A stretch of DNA of 64,000 nt from Propionibacteriaceae bacterium (lineage in GTDB: Bacteria; Actinomycetota; Actinomycetes; Propionibacteriales; Propionibacteriaceae): contig JAUNKV010000005.1 of NCBI GenBank assembly GCA_030532575.1, forward strand, positions 1 to 64,000, given 5' to 3'. This document shows, in pieces, positions 28,059 to 36,681 of this stretch. The notes below the pieces were generated by a model that ran no database searches, was not told the origin of the DNA, and was given only the letters and a program-made list of their open reading frames with translations. The first letter of the stretch is position 1. Each line of letters begins with the position of its first letter. A program made the translations under genes and the position numbers.

Positions 28059-28463
28059 TCAGCCGACGCTTCCCCAGAAGGCGTCCTCCACTGCCTCGTC
28101 CTCGGAGAACAGGTGGATCGCGACGATCCTTCCCTGTTCCACCGTGAGCAGATCGATGCCCGCCATGTCCATCGCATGGTCCGGGCGTTCACCGCTGAAC
28201 CGGACCGGGACGGCCACCAACGGGCCGTTGACCATCGCTGGCCCGGTGACGGCGAGCCGGAAGGTGCCCTGACTCACCTCCATCATTCCGCCGACCAGGG
28301 CGGCCACCGCCCCGGGGCCGACGTGCTCCCCGCTGAAGCGGTTCGCGCCGGGCTGATGCCAGACGATTCCCTCATCCAGCAGGTCCATCGCGGCCGGAAT
28401 GTCGCCCCGCCCCAGCGCCTCGAACCACATGGCGGCCACGACTGCCGGATTCTGCTCATTCAT
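28059..28463 (-). CDS. SnoaL/NTF2-like small protein
   Basis: 134 residues with the NTF2-like cone-fold pattern: an N-terminal helix pair (NPAVVAAMWFEALGRGDIPAAMDLLDEGIVWHQPG), then strands ending HLFSEDEAVEDAFW. SnoaL-like proteins bind or isomerise small hydrophobic molecules. The ligand is unknown. It is transcribed divergently from the HxlR regulator, with a perfect palindrome between them, so the regulator probably controls it. Confidence 0.75.
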   Translation of the reverse strand: MNEQNPAVVAAMWFEALGRGDIPAAMDLLDEGIVWHQPGANRFSGEHVGPGAVAALVGGMMEVSQGTFRLAVTGPAMVNGPLVAVPVRFSGERPDHAMDMAGIDLLTVEQGRIVAIHLFSEDEAVEDAFWGSVG

Positions 28464-28516
28464 CTTCTGCTCCTTCCCGAGCCGCGCGGGTCGCGACCCA
28501 CCCCAATGGTTTCAAC

Positions 28517-28532
28517 AGGTAACCTGTTACCT
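28517..28532. promoter_or_regulatory. Perfect palindromic operator between SnoaL and HxlR genes
   Basis: AGGTAAC-CT-GTTACCT, a perfect 7-bp inverted repeat in the 92-bp divergent gap. It is the likely binding site of the adjacent HxlR-family dimer. Confidence 0.65.
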
Positions 28533-28555
28533 CAACGTAACTGGAAGGCGGTGTC

Positions 28556-28927
28556 GTGATGCCAGAACCCCGGTGGGATGTGATGGTGGCCTCATGTCCG
28601 TCACGCAGCTCGTTGGCACGGATCGCGAACAAGTGGACCGCGCTGATCGTCATCGCCCTCAGCGACGGGCCGCTCAGGTTCGGCGAGTTGCGGACCCGGG
28701 CCGACGGCATCAGCGGGAAGGTCCTCACCGAGACGCTGCGCGCCCTCGAACGCGACGGGATCGTAAAACGCACCGCCCACGCTGAGATTCCGCCCCGCGT
28801 GGTCTACGAGCTGACCCCGCTCGGCCGGACCCTCCGCGACCCCCTGACCGCCCTGGCGCGCTGGGCCGAGGCCCACATCGCCGAGGTGGAGCAAGCCCGA
28901 GAGGACTACGACCTTCGCGCCATGTGA
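28556..28927 (+). CDS. HxlR-family winged-helix transcription regulator
   Basis: 123 residues. The HxlR core is clear: a Cys near 14 (ASCPSR), then IANKWTALIVIALSDGPLRFGELRTRADGISGKVLTETLRALERDGIV and the wing VYELTPLGRTL. HxlR proteins often sense electrophiles or redox change through the N-terminal Cys. GTG at 28556 with GGAAGG 7 nt upstream. An ATG three nt later is possible. It likely represses the divergent SnoaL gene and itself through the palindrome at 28517. Confidence 0.88.
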   Translation: MMPEPRWDVMVASCPSRSSLARIANKWTALIVIALSDGPLRFGELRTRADGISGKVLTETLRALERDGIVKRTAHAEIPPRVVYELTPLGRTLRDPLTALARWAEAHIAEVEQAREDYDLRAM

Positions 28928-28944
28928 TGGACCGCTCCCAGAAA

Positions 28945-28967
28945 TTGTCAGTGCCTTCTGACATCGT
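28945..28967 (+). promoter_or_regulatory. PafBC-type DNA-damage promoter of the helicase gene
   Basis: TTGTCAGTG (28945-28953), 8 nt, then CATCGT (28962-28967) fits the mycobacterial RecA-NDp/PafBC pattern TTGTCRGTG-N8-TANNNT except for C in place of the first T of the -10. The -10 ends 6 nt before the ATG, so the transcript would be leaderless. Confidence 0.65.
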
Positions 28968-28973
28968 TGCCCC

Positions 28974-31196
28974 ATGAGCGAGTGGGAAGAGCCGGGGTGG
29001 GAGCCACCACCCGATCCGATGTGGGAGCCACCGGAGGACCTGCACCTCCACGCTGCACCACCCGGCAGGTTGGAGGGGGCTGCCCTGCACGAGGCCGCCC
29101 TCGAGGTGCTCCGCGAGCTCACCGGACGTCCCGACGCCCGCTTCCACCCGGGCCAGTTCGAGGCCATCGAGGCCCTGGTGGGTGAGCGACGGCGTGCCCT
29201 GGTGGTGCAGCGCACCGGCTGGGGCAAGTCCGCGGTCTACTTCATCTCCGCCCTGCTGCAGCGACGCCTCGGCTCCGGTCCTGCGCTCATCGTCTCGCCA
29301 CTGCTGGCCCTGATGCGCGACCAGGTTGAGGCCGCCGCCCGGGCCGGAGTCAGGGCCGAGAGCATCAACTCCGCCAACGCCACACAGTGGGCGACGGTGC
29401 TCGAACGCCTGGAGCGAAACGAGATCGATGCCCTGCTGATCTCCCCGGAGCGCCTGGTCAACGCCCGGTTCCAGGCCGAGCAGCTGCCCCGGCTCATCGC
29501 GAACACAGGGCTGCTGGTCATCGACGAGGCCCACTGCATCAGCGACTGGGGACACGACTTCCGGCCCGACTACCGCCGCATCCGCTCCCTCATCGCGAAC
29601 CTTCCCCACGATGTCCCCGTCCTGGCAACCACCGCCACCGCCAACGAGCGGGTGGTCACGGATGTGGCCGAGCAGCTGGGCAGCGGCGGCCAGGAGGTGT
29701 TCACCCTGCGCGGCCCGCTCACCCGGGACTCACTGCGGCTCGGGGTGTTGCACCTGGACTCCTCGGCGAAGCGCCTGGCCTGGCTGCGGCAGCACCTGCA
29801 GACCCTGCCCGGCAGCGGCATCATCTACTGCCTGACCGTCTCTGCCGCCGAGGACACCACGGCCTTCCTCAGCGAGGCGGGACACCCGGTGCTCCCCTAC
29901 ACCGGCCGCACCGACCCCGAGGATCGGCAGCGGGCGGAGCAGGCCCTGAAGGACAACGAGGTGAAGGCCGTGGTGGCCACCTCGGCCCTCGGCATGGGCT
30001 TCGACAAGCCGGATCTCGGTTTCGTCATCCACCTGGGTGCCCCCAGTTCCCCCGTCGCCTACTACCAGCAGGTGGGCCGGGCGGGCAGGGCGACGGAACG
30101 CGCCGACGTGCTGCTGCTGCCGGGCCGCGAGGACCCGGAGATCTGGCACTTCTTCGCCACCAATGCCATGCCCACGAAGGCCCGCTGCGAGGCGGTGTTG
30201 GATGCGCTCTCCGACGAGCCGTTGTCCATCCCTGCGTTGAGCGCCCGGGTGGACCTGAAGCGGGCTCAGCTGGAGTTGCTGCTCAAGGTGCTCGCTGTGG
30301 AGGGTGCTGTCCGGCAGGGGCCGGGCGGTTGGGTCAGCACCGGCGAACCGTGGGTCCACGATGCTGGGCGCTACGCCCGGATCGAGGCCGCCAGGCTCGC
30401 CGAGCAGCAGGCGATGCTGACCTACGAGGCCCTGCCCCCGGGGCAGGGCCGCATGGCCTTCCTCACTGCCGCGCTGGATGACCCCACCTCACAGCCCTGC
30501 GGTCGCTGCGACACCTGCACCTCCCCCTGGTACCCCGCCGAGGTCACGGCCGTGGACACGACGGCGGCCAGCGTCGCACTGCGCCGGGTCGGGGTGAGCA
30601 TCGAGCCCCGCGCCCAGTGGCCGACGGGGATGGCGAACCTCGGCCTGGATGTGGCGGGTCGCATCCCGGAGGCGGAGCGCTGCGAGCCGGGTCGGGTCGT
30701 CGCCCGGTTGAGTGATCTCGGCCACGGCCCGACGCTGCGTCAGCTGTTCGCGGTGGACGGTGACGGCAAACCACTGGATGCGGCTGTCCCGTCATCCCTG
30801 GTGACCGCCTGCCTGCAGACCCTCAAGGAGTGGGACTGGCAGCTGCGACCCGTGGCCGTGACCTGGTTGCCGAGCCTCAGCCGCCCCACCCTGGTCTCCT
30901 CGCTGGCCACCGGTGTCGCGACGGCGGGACGGCTGGAGCTGCTCGGCCCACTGGGGCTGTCCCCCGAGGCCCGTCCGCTCGACCAGTCCACCAACAGCGC
31001 CTACCGGCTGCGTGACGTCTGGTCCCGGTTCACAGTGCCTGCCCAGCTGGCGGCCCGCCTGCCGGAGCTCTCGGGACCGGTGCTGCTGGTCGATGACCTG
31101 GTGTCCTCCCGCTGGAGCCTCACCGTCGCCTCTCGCCTGCTGCGACGATCCGGCGCGTCTGCGGTCCTGCCGTTCGCCCTGGCCCAGGTGGGCTGA
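28974..31196 (+). CDS. RecQ-family DNA helicase with C-terminal phosphoribosyltransferase-like domain (RqlH type)
   Basis: 740 residues. The superfamily 2 core has motif I RTGWGKSAVYF, motif II IDEAHCISDWGHDFRPDY, motif III TATA and motif VI QQVGRAGRA. A Cys cluster (CGRCDTC) forms the RecQ-type zinc site near residue 510. There is no HRDC domain. Instead the C-terminus ends in a PRPP-loop-like VLLVDDLVSSRWSLTVASRLLRRSG, as in mycobacterial RqlH. It should unwind 3'-tailed DNA during repair. The promoter upstream matches the PafBC damage-response pattern, which fits the role. No Shine-Dalgarno is present. Confidence 0.92.
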   Translation: MSEWEEPGWEPPPDPMWEPPEDLHLHAAPPGRLEGAALHEAALEVLRELTGRPDARFHPGQFEAIEALVGERRRALVVQRTGWGKSAVYFISALLQRRLGSGPALIVSPLLALMRDQVEAAARAGVRAESINSANATQWATVLERLERNEIDALLISPERLVNARFQAEQLPRLIANTGLLVIDEAHCISDWGHDFRPDYRRIRSLIANLPHDVPVLATTATANERVVTDVAEQLGSGGQEVFTLRGPLTRDSLRLGVLHLDSSAKRLAWLRQHLQTLPGSGIIYCLTVSAAEDTTAFLSEAGHPVLPYTGRTDPEDRQRAEQALKDNEVKAVVATSALGMGFDKPDLGFVIHLGAPSSPVAYYQQVGRAGRATERADVLLLPGREDPEIWHFFATNAMPTKARCEAVLDALSDEPLSIPALSARVDLKRAQLELLLKVLAVEGAVRQGPGGWVSTGEPWVHDAGRYARIEAARLAEQQAMLTYEALPPGQGRMAFLTAALDDPTSQPCGRCDTCTSPWYPAEVTAVDTTAASVALRRVGVSIEPRAQWPTGMANLGLDVAGRIPEAERCEPGRVVARLSDLGHGPTLRQLFAVDGDGKPLDAAVPSSLVTACLQTLKEWDWQLRPVAVTWLPSLSRPTLVSSLATGVATAGRLELLGPLGLSPEARPLDQSTNSAYRLRDVWSRFTVPAQLAARLPELSGPVLLVDDLVSSRWSLTVASRLLRRSGASAVLPFALAQVG

Positions 31197-31207
31197 GCGC
31201 GCTGCTT

Positions 31208-33082
31208 TCAGGGGCGACGATGCGTGAACCAGCGGACCGCGTAGGGCGGCAGCTCCAGCGACGACGGCCCGAGGTCCCAGGTGGTGTCGTCGATCAGCTC
31301 GTGCGCGGTCATCCCGAACGGGGTCCGCAATACCCCCATCGGGAGGGTGACGTGGTGTTCGGAGATGTTGTAGAGCTGGATCATGGGGCCCAGGGGATGG
31401 TCCCGGCGCAGCGCCAGCACGCGACCATCACCCACGTCGAAGGCGGTGGATTCGATGCTGGCGTGCAGGTGCGGGGTCCGCCTGCGAACAGCGAGGATGT
31501 GGCGCAGCCAGGCGTTGATCTTGGCCGCCGGGCTGGTGTGTTGGTGGGCCAGCGCGGCCACGGCGTCCCAGTCCATGACGGGGCGGTGCACCCATCGGTT
31601 GTCCTCGGCGTGGTCCGGGTGTTCGGCGAAGGTGTGGTCGTTGACCATGCCGATCTCATCGCCCATGTAGATCAGCGGTACCCCGCCGAAACCACAGATG
31701 ACGGCGTGCAGCAGCCCGATCCGGCGCACCGCCAGCTCCATTGCCTCCTCATCTCCTGCTTCCAGGGCCTGTTCCAGCCCTGCCAGGGAGGCCAGGCTGC
31801 CGGAGATGCGGCGGTCCCCGGTGACCGGGTTGGCCTGGAACACCAGCCCACGGGCGAAGGATCGGGGGAATTCCCCGGAGTAGAAGTCCGAGAGGAATCG
31901 ACGGTGTTGTGCCCCGTCGAGCCCAACCGCCGCGGCGTCGCGATCGTCGATGGCCCAGCCGATGTCATCGTGGCAGCGGACGTAGGTGCCCCAGGTGGCG
32001 TTGCCGGGTTTGGCGGGGAAGGTGGCCAGGGCCTGCCGCAGCAGGGTCACGTCCCGGCTGGCCAGCGATGACCACAGCTGCGCCATGAGCGTGTTGTGGT
32101 AGGCCAGGTCTGACAGCGCGCCGTGGTGCCGTCCCTGCCCGAAGTAGGCGATCAGGTCCCTTGGGCCGACGATGGCCTCCGCCTTGAAGGCGCAGGCCGG
32201 GGCAGCGATCCGCAGGGCTGCCCGCAGCGCCGCTGCGATGTCATGGACCGGTGGCTCGTTCTGGCAGTCGGTACCCATGACCTTCCAGATGAAGGCGATG
32301 GCATCCAGCCTCAGCACCTCCACACCGTGGTTGGCGAGGTTGAAGATGATCTCCAGGAATTCACACAACACATCGGGGTTGGCCCAGTTGAGGTCCCACT
32401 GGTAGTCGTTGAACGTGGTCCACACCCAGCCGTTCAGTTGCTCGTCCCAGGTGAAGTTGCCGGGCGCGAAATCCGGGAACACCTCGGGCAGGCTCTGCTC
32501 GAAGCGGTCGGGAATGGTGCGGTCCGGGTGGATCAGGAAGTAGTCACGGTACTTCTGCTCCCCGGCCCGTGCCCGTTGCGCCCATTGATGTTCCTTCGCC
32601 ACGTGGTTGAGCACCAGGTCCACCACCAGTGAGATGCCGCGTTCCCGCAGCCGACCGGCCAGGGTGGCCAGGTCCTCCATCGTGCCGAGATCGCTGCGGA
32701 CCCTGCGGTAGTCGGCGACGGCGTAGCCACCGTCGTTCGCCCCTGGCCTGGGTTGCAGCAGCGGCATCAGGTGCAGGTAGGTGACTCCCAGGTTTTCCAG
32801 GTGGTCGAGGTGGTCGGCGATTCCGGCGAGGGTTCCTGCAAATCGGTCGGTGTAGCAGACGTAGCCGACCATCCGGGGCTGCTGCAGCCAGTCGGGACGC
32901 AGCAGCCTGGCCTCGTCGAGCCGCCTGAGCGCTGCCGGGCGCGCCGTCATGGCTTGCCGGATCAACTCACGGACCCGCCCCGGCAAGTCCGCCTCCTCGG
33001 GGTAGAGGTCGCTGAGCGCAGTCTCCAGCTCGGCCCCGTAGCGCTCCCACCGAAGCTCCAGGACATCGTCCACATCAGCCAT
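31208..33082 (-). CDS. Amylosucrase-like GH13 glycoside hydrolase
   Basis: 624 residues, the usual amylosucrase length. The order matches: helical N-terminal domain (1 to about 75), then the barrel starting [12 protein letters not shown], region I DLVLNHVA, the nucleophile Asp near 260 (LRLDAIAF), acid/base Glu near 302 (FKAEAIVG), and HDD near 371-373. Amylosucrases (GH13_4) make alpha-1,4-glucan from sucrose and release fructose. Sucrose hydrolase or a related GH13 sub-specificity is possible. It could use sucrose or feed on sugars brought by the PTS, but no linkage is shown. Confidence 0.85.
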   Translation of the reverse strand: MADVDDVLELRWERYGAELETALSDLYPEEADLPGRVRELIRQAMTARPAALRRLDEARLLRPDWLQQPRMVGYVCYTDRFAGTLAGIADHLDHLENLGVTYLHLMPLLQPRPGANDGGYAVADYRRVRSDLGTMEDLATLAGRLRERGISLVVDLVLNHVAKEHQWAQRARAGEQKYRDYFLIHPDRTIPDRFEQSLPEVFPDFAPGNFTWDEQLNGWVWTTFNDYQWDLNWANPDVLCEFLEIIFNLANHGVEVLRLDAIAFIWKVMGTDCQNEPPVHDIAAALRAALRIAAPACAFKAEAIVGPRDLIAYFGQGRHHGALSDLAYHNTLMAQLWSSLASRDVTLLRQALATFPAKPGNATWGTYVRCHDDIGWAIDDRDAAAVGLDGAQHRRFLSDFYSGEFPRSFARGLVFQANPVTGDRRISGSLASLAGLEQALEAGDEEAMELAVRRIGLLHAVICGFGGVPLIYMGDEIGMVNDHTFAEHPDHAEDNRWVHRPVMDWDAVAALAHQHTSPAAKINAWLRHILAVRRRTPHLHASIESTAFDVGDGRVLALRRDHPLGPMIQLYNISEHHVTLPMGVLRTPFGMTAHELIDDTTWDLGPSSLELPPYAVRWFTHRRP

Positions 33083-33093
33083 GCGATCAGCTT

Positions 33094-33104
33094 AGAGGGT
33101 GCGC
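33094..33104 (+). repeat. End fragment of the 160-bp inverted-repeat element
   Basis: AGAGGGTGCGC, identical to the terminal repeat of the elements at 38192, 39435 and 62485, just upstream of the amylosucrase start. What follows is only weakly similar to the element body. Confidence 0.4.
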
Positions 33105-33189
33105 CTACAGGGTCGCTGCGAGGTCTCGCGACCACCTTGACCCAGTGGTCCCGAATGGTCAGTTGCGCGACGGTTCGGGACCGGGGAGG

Positions 33190-34635
33190 TCAGCGGTCGA
33201 GCCAGGGCACGGGGATCGTCGGGGGTTCAGGGTGGGGCTCGAACTCGCGCCAGCTGCGCAGCGTCCCCGGGTTCAGCAGTTCTGTGGGACAGCGGGCGAT
33301 GGCATCCCTGAGCTCCAGCTTGGCGCTGCTCAACTCCACCAGGCGACGCCGCTCCTCCGGTTCTGCCAGCCAGCCCTCCTCCCGTTGCAGAGCTCGCATC
33401 CTGAGCTCGGTGACCCGGTTGGCCAGCAGCGCGTCCTCCGCACTCGCGCCCCGGATCACCGCTGCGGCACGGGACCAGCCGTGGTCGCGGAAGATCGCGA
33501 GCAGCCCGGGATGCACGGTCATCGCGTCGTGGACGTCCACCTCCGGCGCGATGACGATGGCCCCGGCGGAGTGGGCGTAGGCCTGCTCGTCACGGCTGGA
33601 CTCGTCCATGAGGATTTCGGTGGCCCGCATCACCACCTGGAAGATGTCTGCCTCCGCCATCGAGGACCTGCGGGGAACCCCGTCCAGCTGCGAGGACACC
33701 ACGTAGGTGCGTCCCAACTTGAGGTGCCCCATCGCCATCTCGGCGGGAAGGTTCTCCCTGGCCCCGCCGTCGACATAGGTCTCGGCCCCAATGGGGACGG
33801 GCCGGAACACCCCTGGCAGGGCGCAGGAGGCCAGCACCCCTCGGGTCAGGTTGTGCGGGCCCGGGTCCAGCAGCTGGTTCTCCCGGTTGACCATCGCGCC
33901 GTCCTGTCGCATGAAGTGCAGGTGCCCGGTCTCCAGAGCCACCATCGCGATGCGCAGCTCCATTCCGGAGGCCCGTACCCGCTCCGGGTCGAAGGTCTCA
34001 GGGTCGAGGAGTTCCGCCAGCACCGGCCCCGGCCGGTACATCGAGCGGGACTGCTCCAGCCCGGCCCGGGCGGCCACGAGGTCCCCGCCCAGCTTCGGCA
34101 GCCGCCCCAGGTTGCCGGCCAGTTGGGCAATCAGGCCGAGTGACGACTCGGCCTGTGGTTCCTCGTCCGGGGTGAGGGCCTCCACCACGGGGTCCTCCGC
34201 CACCTCCGGTTCCTGTGGCTCAGCCCGACGGCGACGCCTGGGCAGCCAGCTCCGTTGCGGCTCCTGGGTTTTGCTGTTCTGGCCGACCAGCTCCTTCCAA
34301 GCGGGAGCCTCGGCCAGGATGCGGGACAGCCAGGGACGGGGTGTGAACATGTCCTCGAAGTCACGCATCCCGCACCACAGCTCATCGATGCGGGTGAGGA
34401 AACCGCGCTGCCCCGCCACGTCGGCGTACTGCGCCAGTCCGGAGGCAAGGATCGCTCCGGCAGAGGTACCGACGAAGGTCGTCGGCACGAAGTCGGGATC
34501 ATGGGCGTAGAGGTAGGACAACGCCCCGATCTGGAAGCTGGCCCGGGAGCCGCCGCCCGAGAGGACGCAACCGGTGGTCGTCGTCTGGGGTTGACGGTCG
34601 AAGAACGGAATCCCGAACCATCCTCTGCTCACCAT
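33190..34635 (-). CDS. Patatin-like phospholipase
   Basis: 481 residues from the ATG at 34635. The patatin fold signals are present: the oxyanion loop LSGGGSRASFQ (about 25-35), the nucleophile Ser58 in FVGTSAGAILASG, and the catalytic Asp in VDGGARENLPAEM. These enzymes hydrolyse acyl chains from phospholipids with a Ser-Asp dyad. A charged insertion in the middle (RRRRRAEPQEPEVAED) separates the two halves of the fold. There is no signal peptide, so a cytoplasmic or membrane-surface role is likely. The start is not well fixed because the Shine-Dalgarno is poor. Confidence 0.85.
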   Translation of the reverse strand: MVSRGWFGIPFFDRQPQTTTTGCVLSGGGSRASFQIGALSYLYAHDPDFVPTTFVGTSAGAILASGLAQYADVAGQRGFLTRIDELWCGMRDFEDMFTPRPWLSRILAEAPAWKELVGQNSKTQEPQRSWLPRRRRRAEPQEPEVAEDPVVEALTPDEEPQAESSLGLIAQLAGNLGRLPKLGGDLVAARAGLEQSRSMYRPGPVLAELLDPETFDPERVRASGMELRIAMVALETGHLHFMRQDGAMVNRENQLLDPGPHNLTRGVLASCALPGVFRPVPIGAETYVDGGARENLPAEMAMGHLKLGRTYVVSSQLDGVPRRSSMAEADIFQVVMRATEILMDESSRDEQAYAHSAGAIVIAPEVDVHDAMTVHPGLLAIFRDHGWSRAAAVIRGASAEDALLANRVTELRMRALQREEGWLAEPEERRRLVELSSAKLELRDAIARCPTELLNPGTLRSWREFEPHPEPPTIPVPWLDR

Positions 34636-34646
34636 GCTGGAAGCAT

Positions 34647-34664
34647 AGAGGGTGCGCGGTGAGG
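34647..34664 (+). repeat. End fragment of the 160-bp inverted-repeat element
   Basis: AGAGGGTGCGCGGTGAGG, an exact 18-bp match to the left end of the element family, followed by diverged sequence. It lies just upstream of the patatin start. Confidence 0.55.
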
Positions 34665-34798
34665 CGGGAGGGGCGAGCATGAGCTCGCGTGAGATGCCGA
34701 TTTTCAGCATTGTCAGAAGAGCAGCACGGCGATTCGTGCCACATCAGTGCCCTCCTGGGCTGAGCCAGGGAGCGCAGTCGTGGCGACACCGTGGTCCC

Positions 34799-34841
34799 GC
34801 ACCCTGAACCTGAAGTGACACTTGAGGTGAGTTCAGGGTGC
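34799..34841 (+). promoter_or_regulatory. Nested inverted repeat in the leader region of the SH3 protein gene
   Basis: GCACCCTGAAC (34799-34809) and its perfect complement GTTCAGGGTGC (34831-34841) enclose a second small hairpin, AAGTG-A-CACTT. No T-run follows, so it may be an operator or RNA structure rather than a terminator. It sits in the 508-bp gap 34636-35143, which holds no gene. Confidence 0.45.
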
Positions 34842-35066
34842 GGATCCCACGGTTTCCTCAGGTTGCCCTCAGAAACTTTGTTCGACCCCGTCATCCAGAA
34901 GGATGACAGACATAACCCCTTGTCAGGAAGGTCCCACAGGAATCACAGGGCTGGAATTACAGCTTTGTGATTCACCTCACCCAAAGCCCGATTCCACCCC
35001 CTGAAGCTCCTCGATCAATGTTTTCTGGGCTTGTGGGACTCGATTTCGGCTTCTTAGTCTCGAAGA

Positions 35067-35116
35067 CGCCGGTGCGGCCGGAGGTTGAGAAACCTTGGGG
35101 AAGCGGCCCACCGGCG
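35067..35116 (+). ncRNA. Structured RNA element 28 nt before the SH3-protein start
   Basis: Three stacked stems: CGCCGGTG with CACCGGCG (35067-35074 / 35109-35116), GGCC with GGCC (35076-35079 / 35105-35108), and AGGTT with AACCT (35082-35086 / 35091-35095) capped by a GAGA tetraloop. It ends 27 nt before the GTG and includes no known riboswitch motif I recognise. It could be a translation-control hairpin or a new cis-regulatory RNA. Confidence 0.55.
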
Positions 35117-35143
35117 TGGATGAAAGAACTACTCGGAGGAATC

Positions 35144-36520
35144 GTGAACCGGATCGTGCAAACCAGGCGGGTGGTCCTGGCTGCCGGCATGGCCGCAGGC
35201 ATTCTGCAGACGGTGGGCTCCCTGGCTTTCGTCGCGGGGGCAGACGCAGCAAACGTGACCATGCAGGCCACCACCTCAGTCAACGTCCGCAAGGGACCGA
35301 GCACCGGGCACGCCCGGCTCGGGCGGCTGCGCAAGGGAGAACGGGTCATCGCTGTCGGCACCGAGGGCAGCTGGACCAAGGTGGACTACAAGGGCAAGCA
35401 GGCCTATGTGTTCTCCCGCTACCTCACCCCCGTCGCCGGAGAGGGCAGCAACGCCCCCGCCCCGGCCCCGGTCAGCGGAGCCGCTGGCGAGGCCTTCACG
35501 ACGGTGAACCTCAATCTGCGCACCGCGCCGAACCTGCGTTCCCAGGTGCGCACCGTCGCCCGCAAGGGCACCAAGCTGTCGCTGACGGGAAGCAGGAGCG
35601 GCGACTTCACCCAGGTCTCCTGGCACGGCGAGAGCCTGTGGGCGGCCACCCGATACCTGTCGGAGCAGGCGGCGAGCGCCCCGGCGGAGCTGCCGACGCC
35701 GACCCGCCGGATGCGCGCCACCACAGCCCTGATGATCCGTACCACGCCCGACCGCTCCTACAAGTCGCTGGGTGATGTGCCGCGCGGCACCATCCTGGAC
35801 TGCACCCACGTGGTCACCAATGGCATGGCCCAGGCCATCTACCAGGGCAATGTGCGGTGGTTCAACGCGAAGTTCCTCGTGGAGGTGAACGCCACCGCCG
35901 CGCCCGCACCGGCGCCCCAGCCGAAGACCAGCACGAAGTACGCCACGGCGGAGCTCAACATCTGGCACTCCTCCACCGGCAAGGAGCACACCGGCACCAT
36001 CAGCAAGGGCAGCGAGCTCCAGGTCACCGGCGTGGTGGAACATGCCCGCGCGCAGATCGTGCACAACGGCGCGGTGCGCTGGGTGACGGCCCGCTACGTC
36101 AGCAACACCCCGCCCGCCGCCGCTGCCTCGGGGGGCGACGGCGGCACCCTCAACCGGGGCTGGTCCAGTGGGCTCGACCAGACCAATGCCAACATCAAGA
36201 AGATCGTGCGGCACGTCTGGGCGAACATTCCCGAGATCAAGACGATGTACGGCTGGCGCCGTGACGTCACCCCGGATCACCCGGCGGGGCGCGCCGTGGA
36301 CATCATGATCCCGGGCTACCGTTCGAACCAGGCTCTCGGGAAACAGATCGCGGAATTCTTCAAGGCCAATCACAAGGAATTCCGGGTGCACTACATCATC
36401 TGGAACCAGCAGATCTGGAACATCTCCCGGGACAAGGAGGGGTGGCGGAACATGGCCAGCCGTGGCAGCGACACCGCCAACCACAAGGATCACGTCCACA
36501 TCACCTGCTACGACAACTGA
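35144..36520 (+). CDS. Secreted protein with several bacterial SH3 domains and a C-terminal DUF (peptidase-like) domain
   Basis: 458 residues from a GTG with GGAGG 5 nt upstream. A signal peptide (about 1-32) is followed by SH3b repeats near 36-100 (TSVNVRKGPSTGHARLGRLRKG), 118-182 and 195-260, and a fourth weaker one near 266-325. The last 115 residues (from about GWSSGLDQTNANIKK) include HPAGRAVDIMIPG and HKDHVHITCYDN, a His/Asp pattern like ARB_07466-type or M15-like metallopeptidase domains. SH3b repeats bind wall peptides, so a wall-associated hydrolase or adhesin is probable. The upstream leader is structured. Confidence 0.82.
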   Translation: MNRIVQTRRVVLAAGMAAGILQTVGSLAFVAGADAANVTMQATTSVNVRKGPSTGHARLGRLRKGERVIAVGTEGSWTKVDYKGKQAYVFSRYLTPVAGEGSNAPAPAPVSGAAGEAFTTVNLNLRTAPNLRSQVRTVARKGTKLSLTGSRSGDFTQVSWHGESLWAATRYLSEQAASAPAELPTPTRRMRATTALMIRTTPDRSYKSLGDVPRGTILDCTHVVTNGMAQAIYQGNVRWFNAKFLVEVNATAAPAPAPQPKTSTKYATAELNIWHSSTGKEHTGTISKGSELQVTGVVEHARAQIVHNGAVRWVTARYVSNTPPAAAASGGDGGTLNRGWSSGLDQTNANIKKIVRHVWANIPEIKTMYGWRRDVTPDHPAGRAVDIMIPGYRSNQALGKQIAEFFKANHKEFRVHYIIWNQQIWNISRDKEGWRNMASRGSDTANHKDHVHITCYDN

Positions 36521-36536
36521 GCGGGTGTTCAGGCAA

Positions 36537-36563
36537 GGGGCGGGCTCACTGTGAGCCCGCCCC
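36537..36563 (+). terminator. Perfect hairpin terminator after the SH3 protein gene
   Basis: GGGGCGGGCTCAC and GTGAGCCCGCCCC around one T. Perfect 13-bp stem, 17 bp after the stop. Confidence 0.85.
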
Positions 36564-36681
36564 TGCTCATGCATTTCCCACCCCGACCCACCGGCTGACA
36601 GCAATGGCCCACGCGAGGTCGCAACACCCGGTAGCCTCGATGCAACCCACAACCTGCTCCCGGATGACAGGACGATCACGT

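Noticed and set aside
35144-36520. c-di-AMP (ydaO) riboswitch in front of the SH3 protein
   Set aside because: The conserved ydaO core strings were not found. The structured region at 35067-35116 is different.
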